This document shows positions 50,572 through 61,200 of a stretch of DNA of 64,000 nt, in pieces. Both the position numbers and the translations under genes were made by a program. The DNA comes from Nepenthes gracilis (taxonomy: Eukaryota > Streptophyta > Magnoliopsida > Caryophyllales > Nepenthaceae). The first letter of the stretch is position 1. Every line of letters starts with the position of its first letter. The stretch covers positions 18,996,175 through 19,060,174 of the forward strand of contig BSYO01000006.1 in NCBI GenBank assembly GCA_033239525.1, read 5' to 3'. The notes below the pieces were generated by a model that searched no databases, was not told where the DNA came from, and saw only the letters and a program-made list of their open reading frames with translations.

Positions 50572-51760
50572 TGCTGAGCATGAAAGCAAAAAGAGCTAAG
50601 TGTGAGAGTGCGAAGAAAAATAGAGAAAAGAAAACAATGAGTAGCCATTTTACTCTTGTGCTCTATTCTTTAATCTCTAATGGTTTTTGTAACCAAAGTT
50701 TTTGTAACCAAATTCACATAATGAAGTTATTTGTGGACCTAGTATCCCATGATTTTTTTTCTTATTCAGAATAGGGTTTCTACGTAAAATATGTGTGCAT
50801 TCTTGCTCTTTCCCTCGTCTCTTTATTGTGTGCGTTATCATTCTTGTCCGACTCGGTTTCACTGATATTGTCCGACCGACCATTATCTTCCCCAACATAA
50901 GGCTTGTTCATTTTTTCCCAGCCTAAATAATCCAGCACAAAGGAGCCTCTAAGAAATAAGCTCTCTTGCAGCAATAACCTTTTCCCTTCGCAAGAAACAG
51001 CTGCAGTACATAATTTAGATAAAGCTGACATGTTCCATTTACTCCGTTGCTTCCATTAGCTACGCATTATCAATGAGTGGATACAGCTTAATCACAGACT
51101 CTTTGATATAATTAGGAAATAAGCAATATGAAAAAAAACCGAATTGAAGAAATGAATAAAAATAAGCAGCAAACCAAGACGAAATATAATTTCTTACAGC
51201 TACGACTCAGCAGTTGAATAAAAGATTATTGCATTCAAATAATCTCTATTCCGAATTCTCAATATCCATCTTCGATTACCAAAATACGAATCTAAGAAAA
51301 TGTACCTCTCGCTGGTATAATCGGTTGAAGCTCCTGCCGTACCATCTCGAGCCAACACATCAGATATTTTCAATTTTTCTCTATCCCTCTCACCTTTGAT
51401 CAGCGCTCTGTTCGGAGAAGGCAGAGGGAAATAATCAACCGCACTCGGAGAATTCCTAGAGACAGCATCGCCAAAGGAATGATGCGACGCCAAATCCGGA
51501 AGCGGAAGCCGCTGAGGCACCACTGAAGACAACTGCGTCGGCCTATTTTCCACCGCCGTCAACCGCGACAAATCATTACCCGAGCTCTCCGTGTCTCGCG
51601 CCGGCGATCTTAGTAAATCCAAATCCTTGATGTCCTCATCCTGGAGGTGACGCAGCTTCTTCGCCCTCGTCAGTTGGCGCGGCTGAGATTTTAGGGAAGA
51701 ACCAGAAGACGAAGGACGTGAAGAAGGAGAAGAAGACAAGGCCTTTGGTAACCAAGGCAT
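43046..51760 (-). CDS. MAPKKK5/MAPKKK3-type MEK kinase (10 exons, one-base frameshift)
   Basis: Ser/Thr MAP kinase kinase kinase of the plant MEKK group, whose Arabidopsis relatives act upstream of MKK4/5–MPK3/6 in immunity and development. Exons: 51306–51760 (start [11 protein letters not shown]), 48918–49546, 48711–48798, 47871–47933, 47606–47769, 47103–47178, 46667–46726, 46468–46593, 44047–44253 (or from 44030) and 43046–43207/43211. Kinase motifs are complete: GRGTFGTVY, lysine in [48 protein letters not shown] and [15 protein letters not shown]. The tail has [15 protein letters not shown]. Predicted length about 675 aa, near the family norm. In exon 2 the regulatory-domain frame stops at TAG (49012–49014), and the kinase resumes in another frame; exon 2 has 629 bases where 630 would keep every junction in phase. 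Either an assembly error or a lesion removing the kinase domain. Confidence 0.88.
44440..44720. mobile_element. Possible TRIM/LTR relic in intron 9 (before the penultimate exon)
   Basis: GCCCAAGCCTGAGGTCC, GCGGACAATATGT, a degenerate TGGTATCAGAGC-like PBS (ATTGTATTAGAGACAACC, 44558–44575) and, 100 bases on, TTGGGATCCCACATTGTCTA with TATAAAAGG occur in the order expected of LTR end, PBS and next LTR start in short plant LTR elements. The boundaries could not be set. Confidence 0.35.
47471..47490. repeat. Poly-A tract in a kinase intron
   Basis: Twenty consecutive A's after six C's, in the intron between the HRD- and DFG-encoding exons. Likely slippage-prone; it lies away from the splice sites. 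Confidence 0.9.
49840..50897 (+). mobile_element. Solo LTR (copia-like) in intron 1 of the MAPKKK gene
   Basis: About 1,058 bp from CGTTGAGATTTTTTTGGTC (probably TGTTGAGATT originally) to CTTCCCCAACA, flanked by CAAGG (49835–49839) and TAAGG (50898–50902), a 5-bp duplication with one transition. Its 3' part (TTTCTACGTAAAATATGTG, GTCCGACTCGG) resembles R–U5 of plant copia LTRs. It lies antisense to the host gene and contains a 167-bp duplication and a (TA)n array. No coding sequence. Confidence 0.7.
50218..50568. repeat. 167-bp tandem duplication with TA array inside the intronic LTR
   Basis: The unit from GCTGATTGGTTGAGCAGG to CTTGTATATATA (50218–50384) is repeated from 50385 with few substitutions. 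The second copy ends in a longer (TA)n run (about 50538–50568), which suggests slippage or unequal exchange at the TA tract. Confidence 0.9.
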
Positions 51761-52473
51761 TGCGAGCGTGAACTTGAAATCATGGTACGAAAGACACTAA
51801 TGTAAATGTGTGAAAAACTTCTCTCTGTCTAGTTTCTACCTCTATTTTCCTTCGTTTTCAATGGTAGAGATCACATGGAGAGAAGAGGTCAATTATGGAG
51901 AAAGAGGGACGCGTTTGAGAACCCTAAGAGACTGAGACGTGGACCGTTGAAGGCCGGCGAAGAAGCCACGGAAGGGAGACGCCGCCGCTTTTGGTCTCTC
52001 TCCTTTTTAAATCTCCGTTCTTGTCCCTTTCTTGGGAGAACTAAAGTGCCGTGATTATTAGGAAAAGTTCAAACATTATTGTAGATTTAAAATAATTACA
52101 TTTGTCAAAAAATTAATAATATCAAAAAATAATATTTTTTATTTTTTTTATTTTTTTCGTTTGATCACAACTTATAGCCTGGAATATAAAATATCCTTAA
52201 ATAAAAATCATATGAATTATATGTGTAAATATCCTTTTTGACATGATATATATTTAATGCCTTATAAAAAAAATTACTTTCAATTTAGAATAGATAAAAA
52301 AATAATAATTTATAATTAAATTAATTACACAGTTCTAAAATTTTAATCAAATATAATTAAATTATCAATTAACATAGACCACTTAAATAGCTAATATACG
52401 AATTAATTTAGTTTAGACAACTTATATAGTTTTAAGTATTGAATTGTCCAGTCTACAAATTTTTATTTAATTC
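51761..52473 (-). promoter_or_regulatory. Upstream region of the MAPKKK gene
   Basis: About 250 bases of GC-richer leader-like sequence precede the ATG, followed upstream by AT-rich DNA. A TATA-like ATTTAAAAAGG on the minus strand lies at about 52004–52014, which would give a leader of roughly 215 bases. Beyond about 52060 the sequence is AT-rich spacer up to E3. Confidence 0.4.
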
Positions 52474-53324
52474 TGTTGGGTCCATTTCGGAGGTGGGCCA
52501 AGAGCAGCAAGACCTAGTTGAAGAAATACTAGTCCAATCAAGCAGCAGGGCCCAAATTCTCGAAAAGCCCAAAGGATCTTGGAAAGCGGCTCATGTGGCG
52601 ACTCAGAGTCACGGCCAATCAGTGCACCACTGTAGCTCATTAAGGCGACTGCAGACGGTAGAAACCATCCCAAAGAATGCTCACCAATGAGGATAAAGTT
52701 AGCACTGCAAGCTACGGTACACACTGTCCTCCTAAGCCACTCAGCCAATCCCACGACAAGTAGTAGATCAAGCGTGGTTAACATCCAACGACGGTCTCCG
52801 CGCCACCGCAAACTAACAAATGACACCGTTGACTACCGCCAGCGGTCAATGGCCGGTGAATCTCGGCTTGCCACATATTGGAGATTCCTGCACCCAAGGT
52901 TTTCCAGCGTAGAGACTATAAATATACTTTCCTTCAATAGAAAATGATTCTGATTCCTAATCTCGACACTCGATCCCAAAGCCTCTCTCAAGCAATCTTA
53001 GTGAGCTATTCTCTGCAGTGCAAACTGCGAAGCCTTGCCTCCCATAATCGCTCAACGAGTCTTGCATTCTTGCATCCTTTCATTTCCCAGCGTACCTTAA
53101 CATTCACTCCTGCATCTTTTCCTTTATTGTGGAAGATACCTTACTTGAGCGTCGAAATATTTTCGGTGGGAGAACATCCCGTCGACCTCTGACCTCTTAT
53201 TTGTAATTTGTGTTATATAGGGTTCAGGTTGAGTAGAGCGAAGACCGGACCCGTGTGAGATCTAACCCAGGCGAGGAATATGAAGGCTCCCTAATCTGCT
53301 AGAGAACCTGAAACGAGGGACGCA
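52474..53324 (+). repeat. E3 5' LTR
   Basis: 851 bp. Its last ~110 bases (TTGAGTAGA, CGAAGACCGGA, AGGCTCCCTAAT) recur at 53575–53685, which identifies the truncated second LTR. Confidence 0.82.
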
Positions 53325-53685
53325 ATATTGGCACCGTCTATGAAAAACGTGACAAAATGTCTAACCTCTCACATCAACATCCACCCTCTTATGTAAAAAA
53401 ATAGTCAATACCAGAGCATAAGCAAGTGCACCACTAAGAGCTCTCATCCATCGTGTTCCTGTCCGAGTGCACAGTGCTCAAAGCATTTGCTTCATATCGC
53501 TTACATCGGCAGTCAACTTGGGTAAGTCGAGCTCTGGTCGCTCGCTTGCACGGCTACCCACTGAGTTTATATTGTACATGACCCAATTGAGTAGAACGAA
53601 GACCGGAACCATTCAAGATCTGACTCAGGCGTAAAATTCGAAGGCTCCCTAATACGCTAGATAATTCGGACCCAGGGACATCACA
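52474..53685 (+). mobile_element. E3: collapsed Tat-type element (LTR–PBS–gag stub–partial LTR)
   Basis: Plus-strand relic. A 5' LTR at 52474–53324 (TGTTGGGTCC…GGGACGCA) is followed by the PBS-like ATATTGGCACCGTCTATGAA, a short gag leader and a 120-bp 3'-LTR end (53566–53685). The flanking bases AATTC (52469–52473) and AATCC (53686–53690) are a likely 5-bp duplication with one change. The gag start is still readable at 53401: ATA in place of ATG, then VNTRA, a stop in place of Gln, then ASAP. The terminal nonamers match E1's LTR edges, so E1 and E3 belong to one subfamily. Confidence 0.85.
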
Positions 53686-54225
53686 AATCCTATATATTAT
53701 ATATGAGCAATAATATTTATATAATCATAGATGAGATAACAAACCGTACAAAAACAAATAACAAGAAAATATTCTAACGTTAAATTTAAATTTAGCCACA
53801 GAATTTTAATAAAAAAATCATATAAAATACTATTTTATCATAAAAAGTTATATCAAAATAACTAAAATATAACATTTAGGAAATTAAAATATTCCTTGAC
53901 ATAGCTACTTAAAATTTTTCAAGATTATCTAAAAGCTGACTAATTTTGGTTATAAAAATAAGTTTATAATATTTTAAGTAATAGTAAATTTAAAAAATAA
54001 ATCCTGAATTTAGCCACTTATTTTAAAAGTGAGTCAAAAATATAGTAAAAATGTCAATAAATAAATTATTTTTAAATATAATAGAAAGTTATGTTTAACA
54101 TATATATGTATATCTGTTTATCATTTTTATTTTTTGATCTAATTTAAATTATTAAATCACAATTAAATTAAAATAAAATTTAGATAAAAAATTAAATTAT
54201 AATCAAATTGCATATATGTCAAACT
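53686..54225. other. AT-rich spacer between E3 and a solo LTR
   Basis: No gene or repeat structure seen. It ends with AAACT (54221–54225), the left target duplication of the next LTR. Confidence 0.6.
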
Positions 54226-55267
54226 TGATGCGTCATTGGATCCAAACTTCAAACAAATTCGGGCTGATCCGCTTGTCCTAATTCCGACTCCGTTCACTGA
54301 GTTTGGATCTTGCACACCATTAAAACGAACAGGAGGTCAGTGTGTCGGCGAAAAGTTGTCCAACCGAAAACACTCCGACACTCAAGTCAGTAAACAGCAT
54401 TCAAAATTTGGGAAGGCAACTGGAATTGAGAATTGAAAGAGAGAGTGCAAGAGTGTGTGGATCTCCAAATGAAAGAGAGGTAAAGCCGTCTTCTTGAATC
54501 TAGATGGTGGGAAGGCAGTAAACAGCTGTAACAAGCACATTTGTATGCCTTTGGTTTTCTAAGTGTCAGCGGAAAGTAGAGAGTTGTATGTCTGTGTCTT
54601 TTATTATTGTCAAGAGTGTTGCGTGAGTAAAAGTATGATGCCCTAAATGAGGATTTCAGGGCTTATTTAAAGGGCGGCAGTGTGATCTTCCTTGGTTGAA
54701 AGGTGTGATCCCCTACATCATTCTGGAAGGCCTTCTTTCTACAGGGAGGCACAAGTTGTAAAACTTGCTGAGATTGCTTCCCTTCCTGGCGATCAGCGGC
54801 TTACAAATTGCTCACCTTCCTTCCATGCACTCTACAGTTAAAGAGCCCCAGTTAGTAGGAAATTAGAAAAATCTAACGTCTTTCTTATGGGAATGGCGCT
54901 GATTTTGTCAATATCCTTTTTGGATGTTGGTTGAGTTTATGGAAGGTGCTGATCAGGAAAAGAGCCGTTACTGGCCGTCTGTTGGATCGTGGGTTCAAGT
55001 GGGCCAGGCCTGTGAAAAGTATTTTTATTTTTGGCCTGTTACTACAGTGATTTCAGTCAACGCTCAAGTTGACCATTCTGGGTGCGAGTTGACCGCCCAC
55101 CTGTGTCTTAGTTGATTAACGCTAGTGTTGACCGTCGTGCGAACGTTTAGGCCTTTCAGGATTTGTGCCTTCATCTCCTACTGGGCCAACATTAGAGTTG
55201 ACTGTCCAACATACTATTTGGGCCTTCTTTGACCATTGGGCAAACCCAGTTACAGTATACCCATCAA
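54226..55267 (-). mobile_element. Solo LTR of the E2-type subfamily
   Basis: 1,042 bp from TGATGCGTCATTGGATCC to TATACCCATCA with exact 5-bp direct repeats AAACT on both sides (54221–54225 and 55268–55272). The first ~100 bases align with the E2 right LTR (GGATCCAAAC, ATTCGGG). The orientation is the same as E1 and E2 (minus). Confidence 0.9.
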
Positions 55268-55656
55268 AACTATCATCTATTATTTGAATTAATTTGATTT
55301 GGATAATTTTAAAAATAAAAAAAATGGATCGCCCCTAATTGTTATATAAGAAAATACATATTCTCAACAGTGTCTTTTCTTTTAACTATTATCACAGTAG
55401 AATGGTATTGTATTTGAGAGGAGACAATTATTGAACGGTCCAAACTAACACGTCGGCCTCTCCTCATATATATATATATATATATATGAAATATTTTGTA
55501 ATATATAAAAATAATTAGTTATTAAAAAATATATAATATTTACACATCTAAGTCAAATTTATCATATATTTTTAAAATTGATAACAATGTAGTGGAACGA
55601 TAAATCGTTCCTAATATATTTTATATTTCTCATTAAATTGGTAAATATTGTAGACA
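55268..55656. other. Spacer with a TA microsatellite
   Basis: AT-rich spacer between two solo LTRs, with a (TA)n run at about 55465–55487. No gene seen. Confidence 0.6.
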
Positions 55657-56564
55657 TGTCGTAGATGGGATGCCAGAAAAGAACCAGCTCAAAAAAGAGT
55701 AAGAAGCCCAAATCGAGCAAAGGCCCAACCATGATTCAGACGATCAACGGAACGTTAACTGTCTAGCTGCAAGTAGGCCGGCTGAAGTCCACAACAAAAG
55801 CGGCCCAAGTCAAAGACGGTCCATGAATACTTCAACGGTCTTCTACCTTAATTTTCCACATTTCCAAGAAAGACAATCTACCATGTAACGGTAACCTCCC
55901 AGGATCAAGGCACATCCTTGAAGGAAGGCATGAGTATCTTTCTGCAACCTGTAAGGAAACCCTAACGGTTACCATACATCGAAGAAAGGAAATTCGCCTC
56001 CTTAACTGTTACAGGCCATGAATGGCGCTCACGCCTACGCAGGAAATATAATAATCCCTTCAAAATGTGGGCATTTAATCTCGCTATCAAAGAAAGGTAG
56101 CCCAAGGCCAAGGTTATAAGAGGCCATGGAGACTTACTTATCAGGGCACACTCTCAATCGCCCACTAAATGCCTCAAGCATACTCAAGCTCTCAGAAACT
56201 TTTTAACTTTCTTGAGCATCCTAACACACTCTCTACTATTAGCTCCTGGCGAACTTGATACTTAGAGAAAATACTCCTCACGAGCAACAACAACAAAACT
56301 AGTTCCCCTACGAGTGCACTCCCACCTACATCCTTTAACACACTCCCTAAATTCATTTCTACATTCTATGCATCCATCTTCTCTCCTTAGAAGGCCGATT
56401 ACTGACTTGAGCGTCGGAGTATTTTCGATAAAATCACATCCCGTCTTCACTTGACCTCTTATTTGAAGCTGTGGCGTGTAGGATTCAAGACTCAGTGGAC
56501 GAAACCGAAATCCGATAATGAACTCAATCCGAATCTGTTCAAAATTTGAATCCATGACATATCA
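55657..56564 (+). mobile_element. Solo LTR of the E2-type subfamily, opposite orientation
   Basis: Its right end, read in reverse complement, is TGATATGTCATGGATTCAAA with CAGATTCGGATTGAG, matching the E2 and 54226 LTR edges. CTGACTTGAGCGTCGGAGTA (about 56402) also matches their shared ACTCCGACGCTCAAGTCAG. The left edge (TGTCGTAGATGGG) is less certain and no target duplication was found. Confidence 0.72.
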
Positions 56565-58249
56565 GCCGTGAAATACTTATATTATTAGAGATGTCAAATG
56601 GATTATACCAAACACAATTCATTGTGACTGTTGGACTATGTATAGTAAGCCTAATATTTCAGACCATATCAGTCTACATAATAAGCGGCCCATAGGCTGT
56701 GCTTATCATAGCCCATGATAAGACACGACTCATAGACATGGTTGTCCCAACAGAGCTCAAGACATGTGTCTACTAGATTGTAACATATAAGTCTCATGCT
56801 GTGTCAACTATGACTTGTAATATAAACATGCTGTAACACAACATATTCAACACCATTATAAATTGTGCCTCGTATGTGTATGTAATTTTTAGATTTGATC
56901 TGAGCTTAAATGTTAAATTATAAAAATTAAATTAAGTAGATTTGGGTTAGGCCAAGCTGCTTGGATTAAAAGCAATAACTGTCTCCTTCTAAAGCAACCG
57001 GTAAGGACCAATACATGGTCAATTTAATTTCTAAGTGTTTTTATTTAATAATTTATATTAATATAAACAATATATATGAATATATATATATATATAAGTA
57101 TACACATACATATAAGTTAGAATTTTGACTCTCTACGGTTGCCTTTGTGCTTGCTTCGACAAAGTCAAGCAATTGTTTTATTTTATTTTTTATAGACTGA
57201 GTAGAGTAATTAAAATGTTCCCAAAATATACTCTTTTTTATTTTTTGAGTTTTTTTTTTCATTCAATAATTTTGAATACAAAATATATTTCATTATTAAT
57301 ATTTAAATGAACGGCTAGTAATTCATATATTAACGATAAATAATGTCTCTTGTTTTTTTCAAATTTCAAGTTAAAAAATCTCAAAAAATTAAGGTCAACC
57401 TACCTTTCACAATTAGAGGTCTACTCATAAAGATGAAGTAGTGTCTATTTTGACACTTTCAAAGTCGTTAAGGTTGGATTCTTGCTAGCTTGAATGAGAC
57501 TTTTAAATTATTTTTAAAATATATGTTATATCTATATATATATATATGTTTTACATATTCTTTAATTTATTATTTTTAAAAGTCTTCTCTAAAGAATTAC
57601 TGAAAATAATATTTTTTGAACATCTTGATAGAATAAGAGTGAGTGTATTTTATTAATAAGGTACAATATCTACGTCCTACTGTACAAATGGCTAAATATA
57701 ACTAAAGAATTACTAAAAAGAAATTTAAAATAATTTTTTTTGAACATCTTTAAAAATAGAATAATGGCTAAAGAGGTAAGGGAACATCTTTAATAAAATA
57801 TATCTAGACTGTTTGGTATAAATATAACAATTTTTTTATTTTATTTTACAAAAAAAATAAAAACAAATTTAAAAAATAAAAATATACATATATTATTGAA
57901 TTAAGTATCCAACTGTCTTTACGTAAGGTTAATAGGCTACACATCAGAAATGAGATGCAACCCTCAAACTTAAAAGCAAGTGTCCATAATAATAATTTAT
58001 ATCTTGCTGTTAATTATAAAAAATAATAATTTAATAATACATGTGTGTTATTAAAGAATATAAAATTATATAAAAAATTTAAAATAAATAGTGATCTTAG
58101 AGCACAAGCGCAAAAAATTAAAATTGAGAGGCTCTTTAAGAGACTAAGACAATGCAAGAAAAATTCTATTTCACCAACTCAGATTTTCCTTCATTACTAT
58201 TACTTTGTTTTTACTTCAATTCAATTCAATTGCCTTATAACAAAGAGGG
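56565..58249. other. AT-rich intergenic region
   Basis: No coding frame of note. It contains short TA runs (57075–57095, 57532–57550). The last few hundred bases are the probable 3' untranslated region of the minus-strand Misato gene. Confidence 0.5.
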
Positions 58250-61200
58250 TTAATCTGAATCGGAGGTTAAGTTGGAGCCAGGATCGAGGGCTGCGACCAT
58301 ATTAGAAAGCACCTCTCCAATGTCCTCTAACTCATCCTTTCCGAAGCCCCAACTCCTAAGCAAGTCGGCACCTGGTGCTCCTTGCCGAATACCATAGCTG
58401 CGGAGACTCTCCAACCGGTTCAACAGGAATGGCAAGACAGCACTGCTATTGCGCAGTCTCACAGCCATGGGGATGGAGCTCACATCAAGGGATCCCTTTG
58501 ATGGCAAATCCAAGGCTGGGGTGCCCAGCAGCTCCCCACGTTTGCCGATGGCATAGTTGAATATGGAAGGGAAAGGCAAGGGGATCGGAAGAGGGCAAAG
58601 GGCCACCGACAGGTGCGAGAACCTCGGCATTGGCATTGCGTTTCCATAAGCAGCAGAGATTGTTTCTTCTACTTCTGACACCGATGCCTGATGGCCACCT
58701 GAGTTAGACGAGACAAGCATTAAGAGTTAGATTACGGCATTGAAGCATTTCATTTGAGAATGGAATAGGGAGAAAACCATGAGAGCTCATCACAAAATCA
58801 TCCAAATACAGTGCACAAAACTCTTGCTATGTGTAGGGTTAAGGAAGAGTCAGACCACTAAAGATTTATAGTGTGCAGCCTTACCCTGCATCATTCAAGA
58901 AACCGTTGCCATGGCACAAACTCATGACCGGTAGGTTATTCAGAGACAACTCTACTGTTCTGCTGATGTTCTCCTCAGCTTACAGGCCAGGCTGTTATCT
59001 GCAAATTAGTGAATGTTTGATTTGCTTGCGGCCAACTGGCTTATTCTACTTCCATGGTTTTGGTCTTCATCACTGTTGGTTTTGCCTCCACTGTTTAAGA
59101 AACCTCAAAACCAGAAGCATCCGTATTCTCATCCCCAGACGGATACAAATTTCTAAGATTTCTGTAGTGAGCTGCTCTAATGGTGTTACTGCAACTGAGA
59201 GTGCTTGCTTTTTCATAAGAAAGTCTAAGGTTCATTCTTCTAGATGTAAGATTTCTGTTTATGAATAATGTTGAGTATAACAGAAAATATCTGGTTTAGA
59301 TTGTCCCAAGTTTCCTATTTATGACTAATGAGCACATATCTGCTCTAATTATACTATCCATGGCTAATGTAATTGTATAAGTGGCACCCAATAAACAAAA
59401 ACAATTCCTAAAGTCTTAAACGATGTCAGCTACGTAAATCAAGTTCCATCATTCTGCTTAATTTAGTATAATATCCTCTAAAAGTTTAAAACAATTTAAA
59501 TATTTATTTACCACCTCATTTAAGCTAAGACTTCCCTCTCCAAACTTCTTGTTCAGCCAAGAACTCATTAAATTTAGTTCCAGGTCAATTTGTGATGAAA
59601 AGCATGTTGGGGTAAAATAGATTGCTATATGGTAATGAAGAGACGAGCAAATTTGAGAACCATATGCCATCTCCGAAACACACCACTTAGTGTAATCTTT
59701 GGCTGATGAAAAGTTAGATTGTTGAAGCAGTCTTACATTATTTTTATCCAATAGTTAGGATTAGAAATATAATAAACAAATGATGAAAATCACATCAAGT
59801 GATTTAAATAGTGATTTAATATTTATCATTTGTCCATCTAACTTTTTTCTAACTATAAAGTGGACATGGAATACTCCCCACTGGTGGACCATAACAGCTA
59901 TCGGTTTCATATGGTGAATAAAAGTACCTAAAAACAGCCCTACGGGAAGTGTATGACGATAAGTCAGGAACCAATCTTGAGTTCACTGGTCTAAGATTAG
60001 GCTGCAAAGATCAATTATACCACCTTTTGCTAAATTATGAGCGACTGAAACAACTACAGATATTAAGTCATGGATTTAAGGATACCTGATTGAAGAACTC
60101 CATGTATAACTAATGATTCCAGAGACTGCAGATCTTCTTCCTCTGCTACCTCTGGCGTCAAAGGCTGCAAATTGCTCAGCAATGGTTGCTCAGCCAAACT
60201 CCCTAAGTTCCACAATTTCTCAAATATCAAAAAACACAGCATCTATTAGAAAGAGTACATCATGAACAATGTTTTTTCATGGGAAATACCAATCAAACAA
60301 GGTGCTGGCATGGCAGCATCCAAGATAGCCACCATATTCTGTCGAGATTGGCCAGATAACATTTGAATGATGCTGTTGATATCTGAGGACCCAGAAACAC
60401 AACTTAAATTTGCAGTGGGCCCATGTAATTCCATTCGGAATGGAAGACTAAGGGAGTGTAGTGCTGCTGCATAGACCGCACTGCAGTGGTAAGGCTTCTG
60501 ATCATCAAGACATAGGTATGTGGAAGCTTTACCTGTAAGTTTCTAACAAATGCGGCGATCAGATAATAAAAGCTTTGAAATATACTCTGTTCTATGATTC
60601 TATTCTTTTCACTTTTCCTCTTTTTTCAAAAGTCCATGCATTATACTAAACAAATGTACTTACTCTTACTAAGGAGTGGTAAACCAACTGGCACCAATAA
60701 TTTGCAGAAGGATGATAATCTTGAAAATGAGATTGAATCATGAAGATCCCTGGATATTGTTCTCTTCCGAGTTGTAGAATTCATGTAAGAGCTGGGAGAT
60801 CGGACAGCATAAAGTAGTACAGGAGTGCTTGAATAATCATCGGCAATATTTTCCAAGAAATCTGCCGCTACACTTGAAAAACCCCCAGAATCATCCACTA
60901 CAAATTGAATCCCCTGTTAATATCTCCAGGACTCAGCTAGTGGTATAAACAGTTGGCCTCAGAACTAACATCATGATTCCCAGAAATGGAATTACGAACC
61001 TCTAAGAAATTGAACAAACAAAAGGCCAAACCCCAATGCAGATTAACAAGATCATCTTTATGCAAAAATAGATAAAATATTGAGAAAAATGTAAGACGAC
61101 TTCATAAAGCTGGATACTTCACCTCAGAGCATAATATTTGTAACCCAGTTGATTAATCAATGCACTGCTAGCCCTCACCTCAGTAGTGAGGACAGAAAAA

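Noticed and set aside
55644..56569. Target duplication for the plus-strand solo LTR
   Set aside because: Several start and end choices were tried and none gave matching 5-mers; the edges are left approximate.
58873..59268. Plus-strand 131-codon frame
   Set aside because: It sits in the large intron of the Misato gene with Cys/Leu-rich, low-information content and no homology that I recognise.
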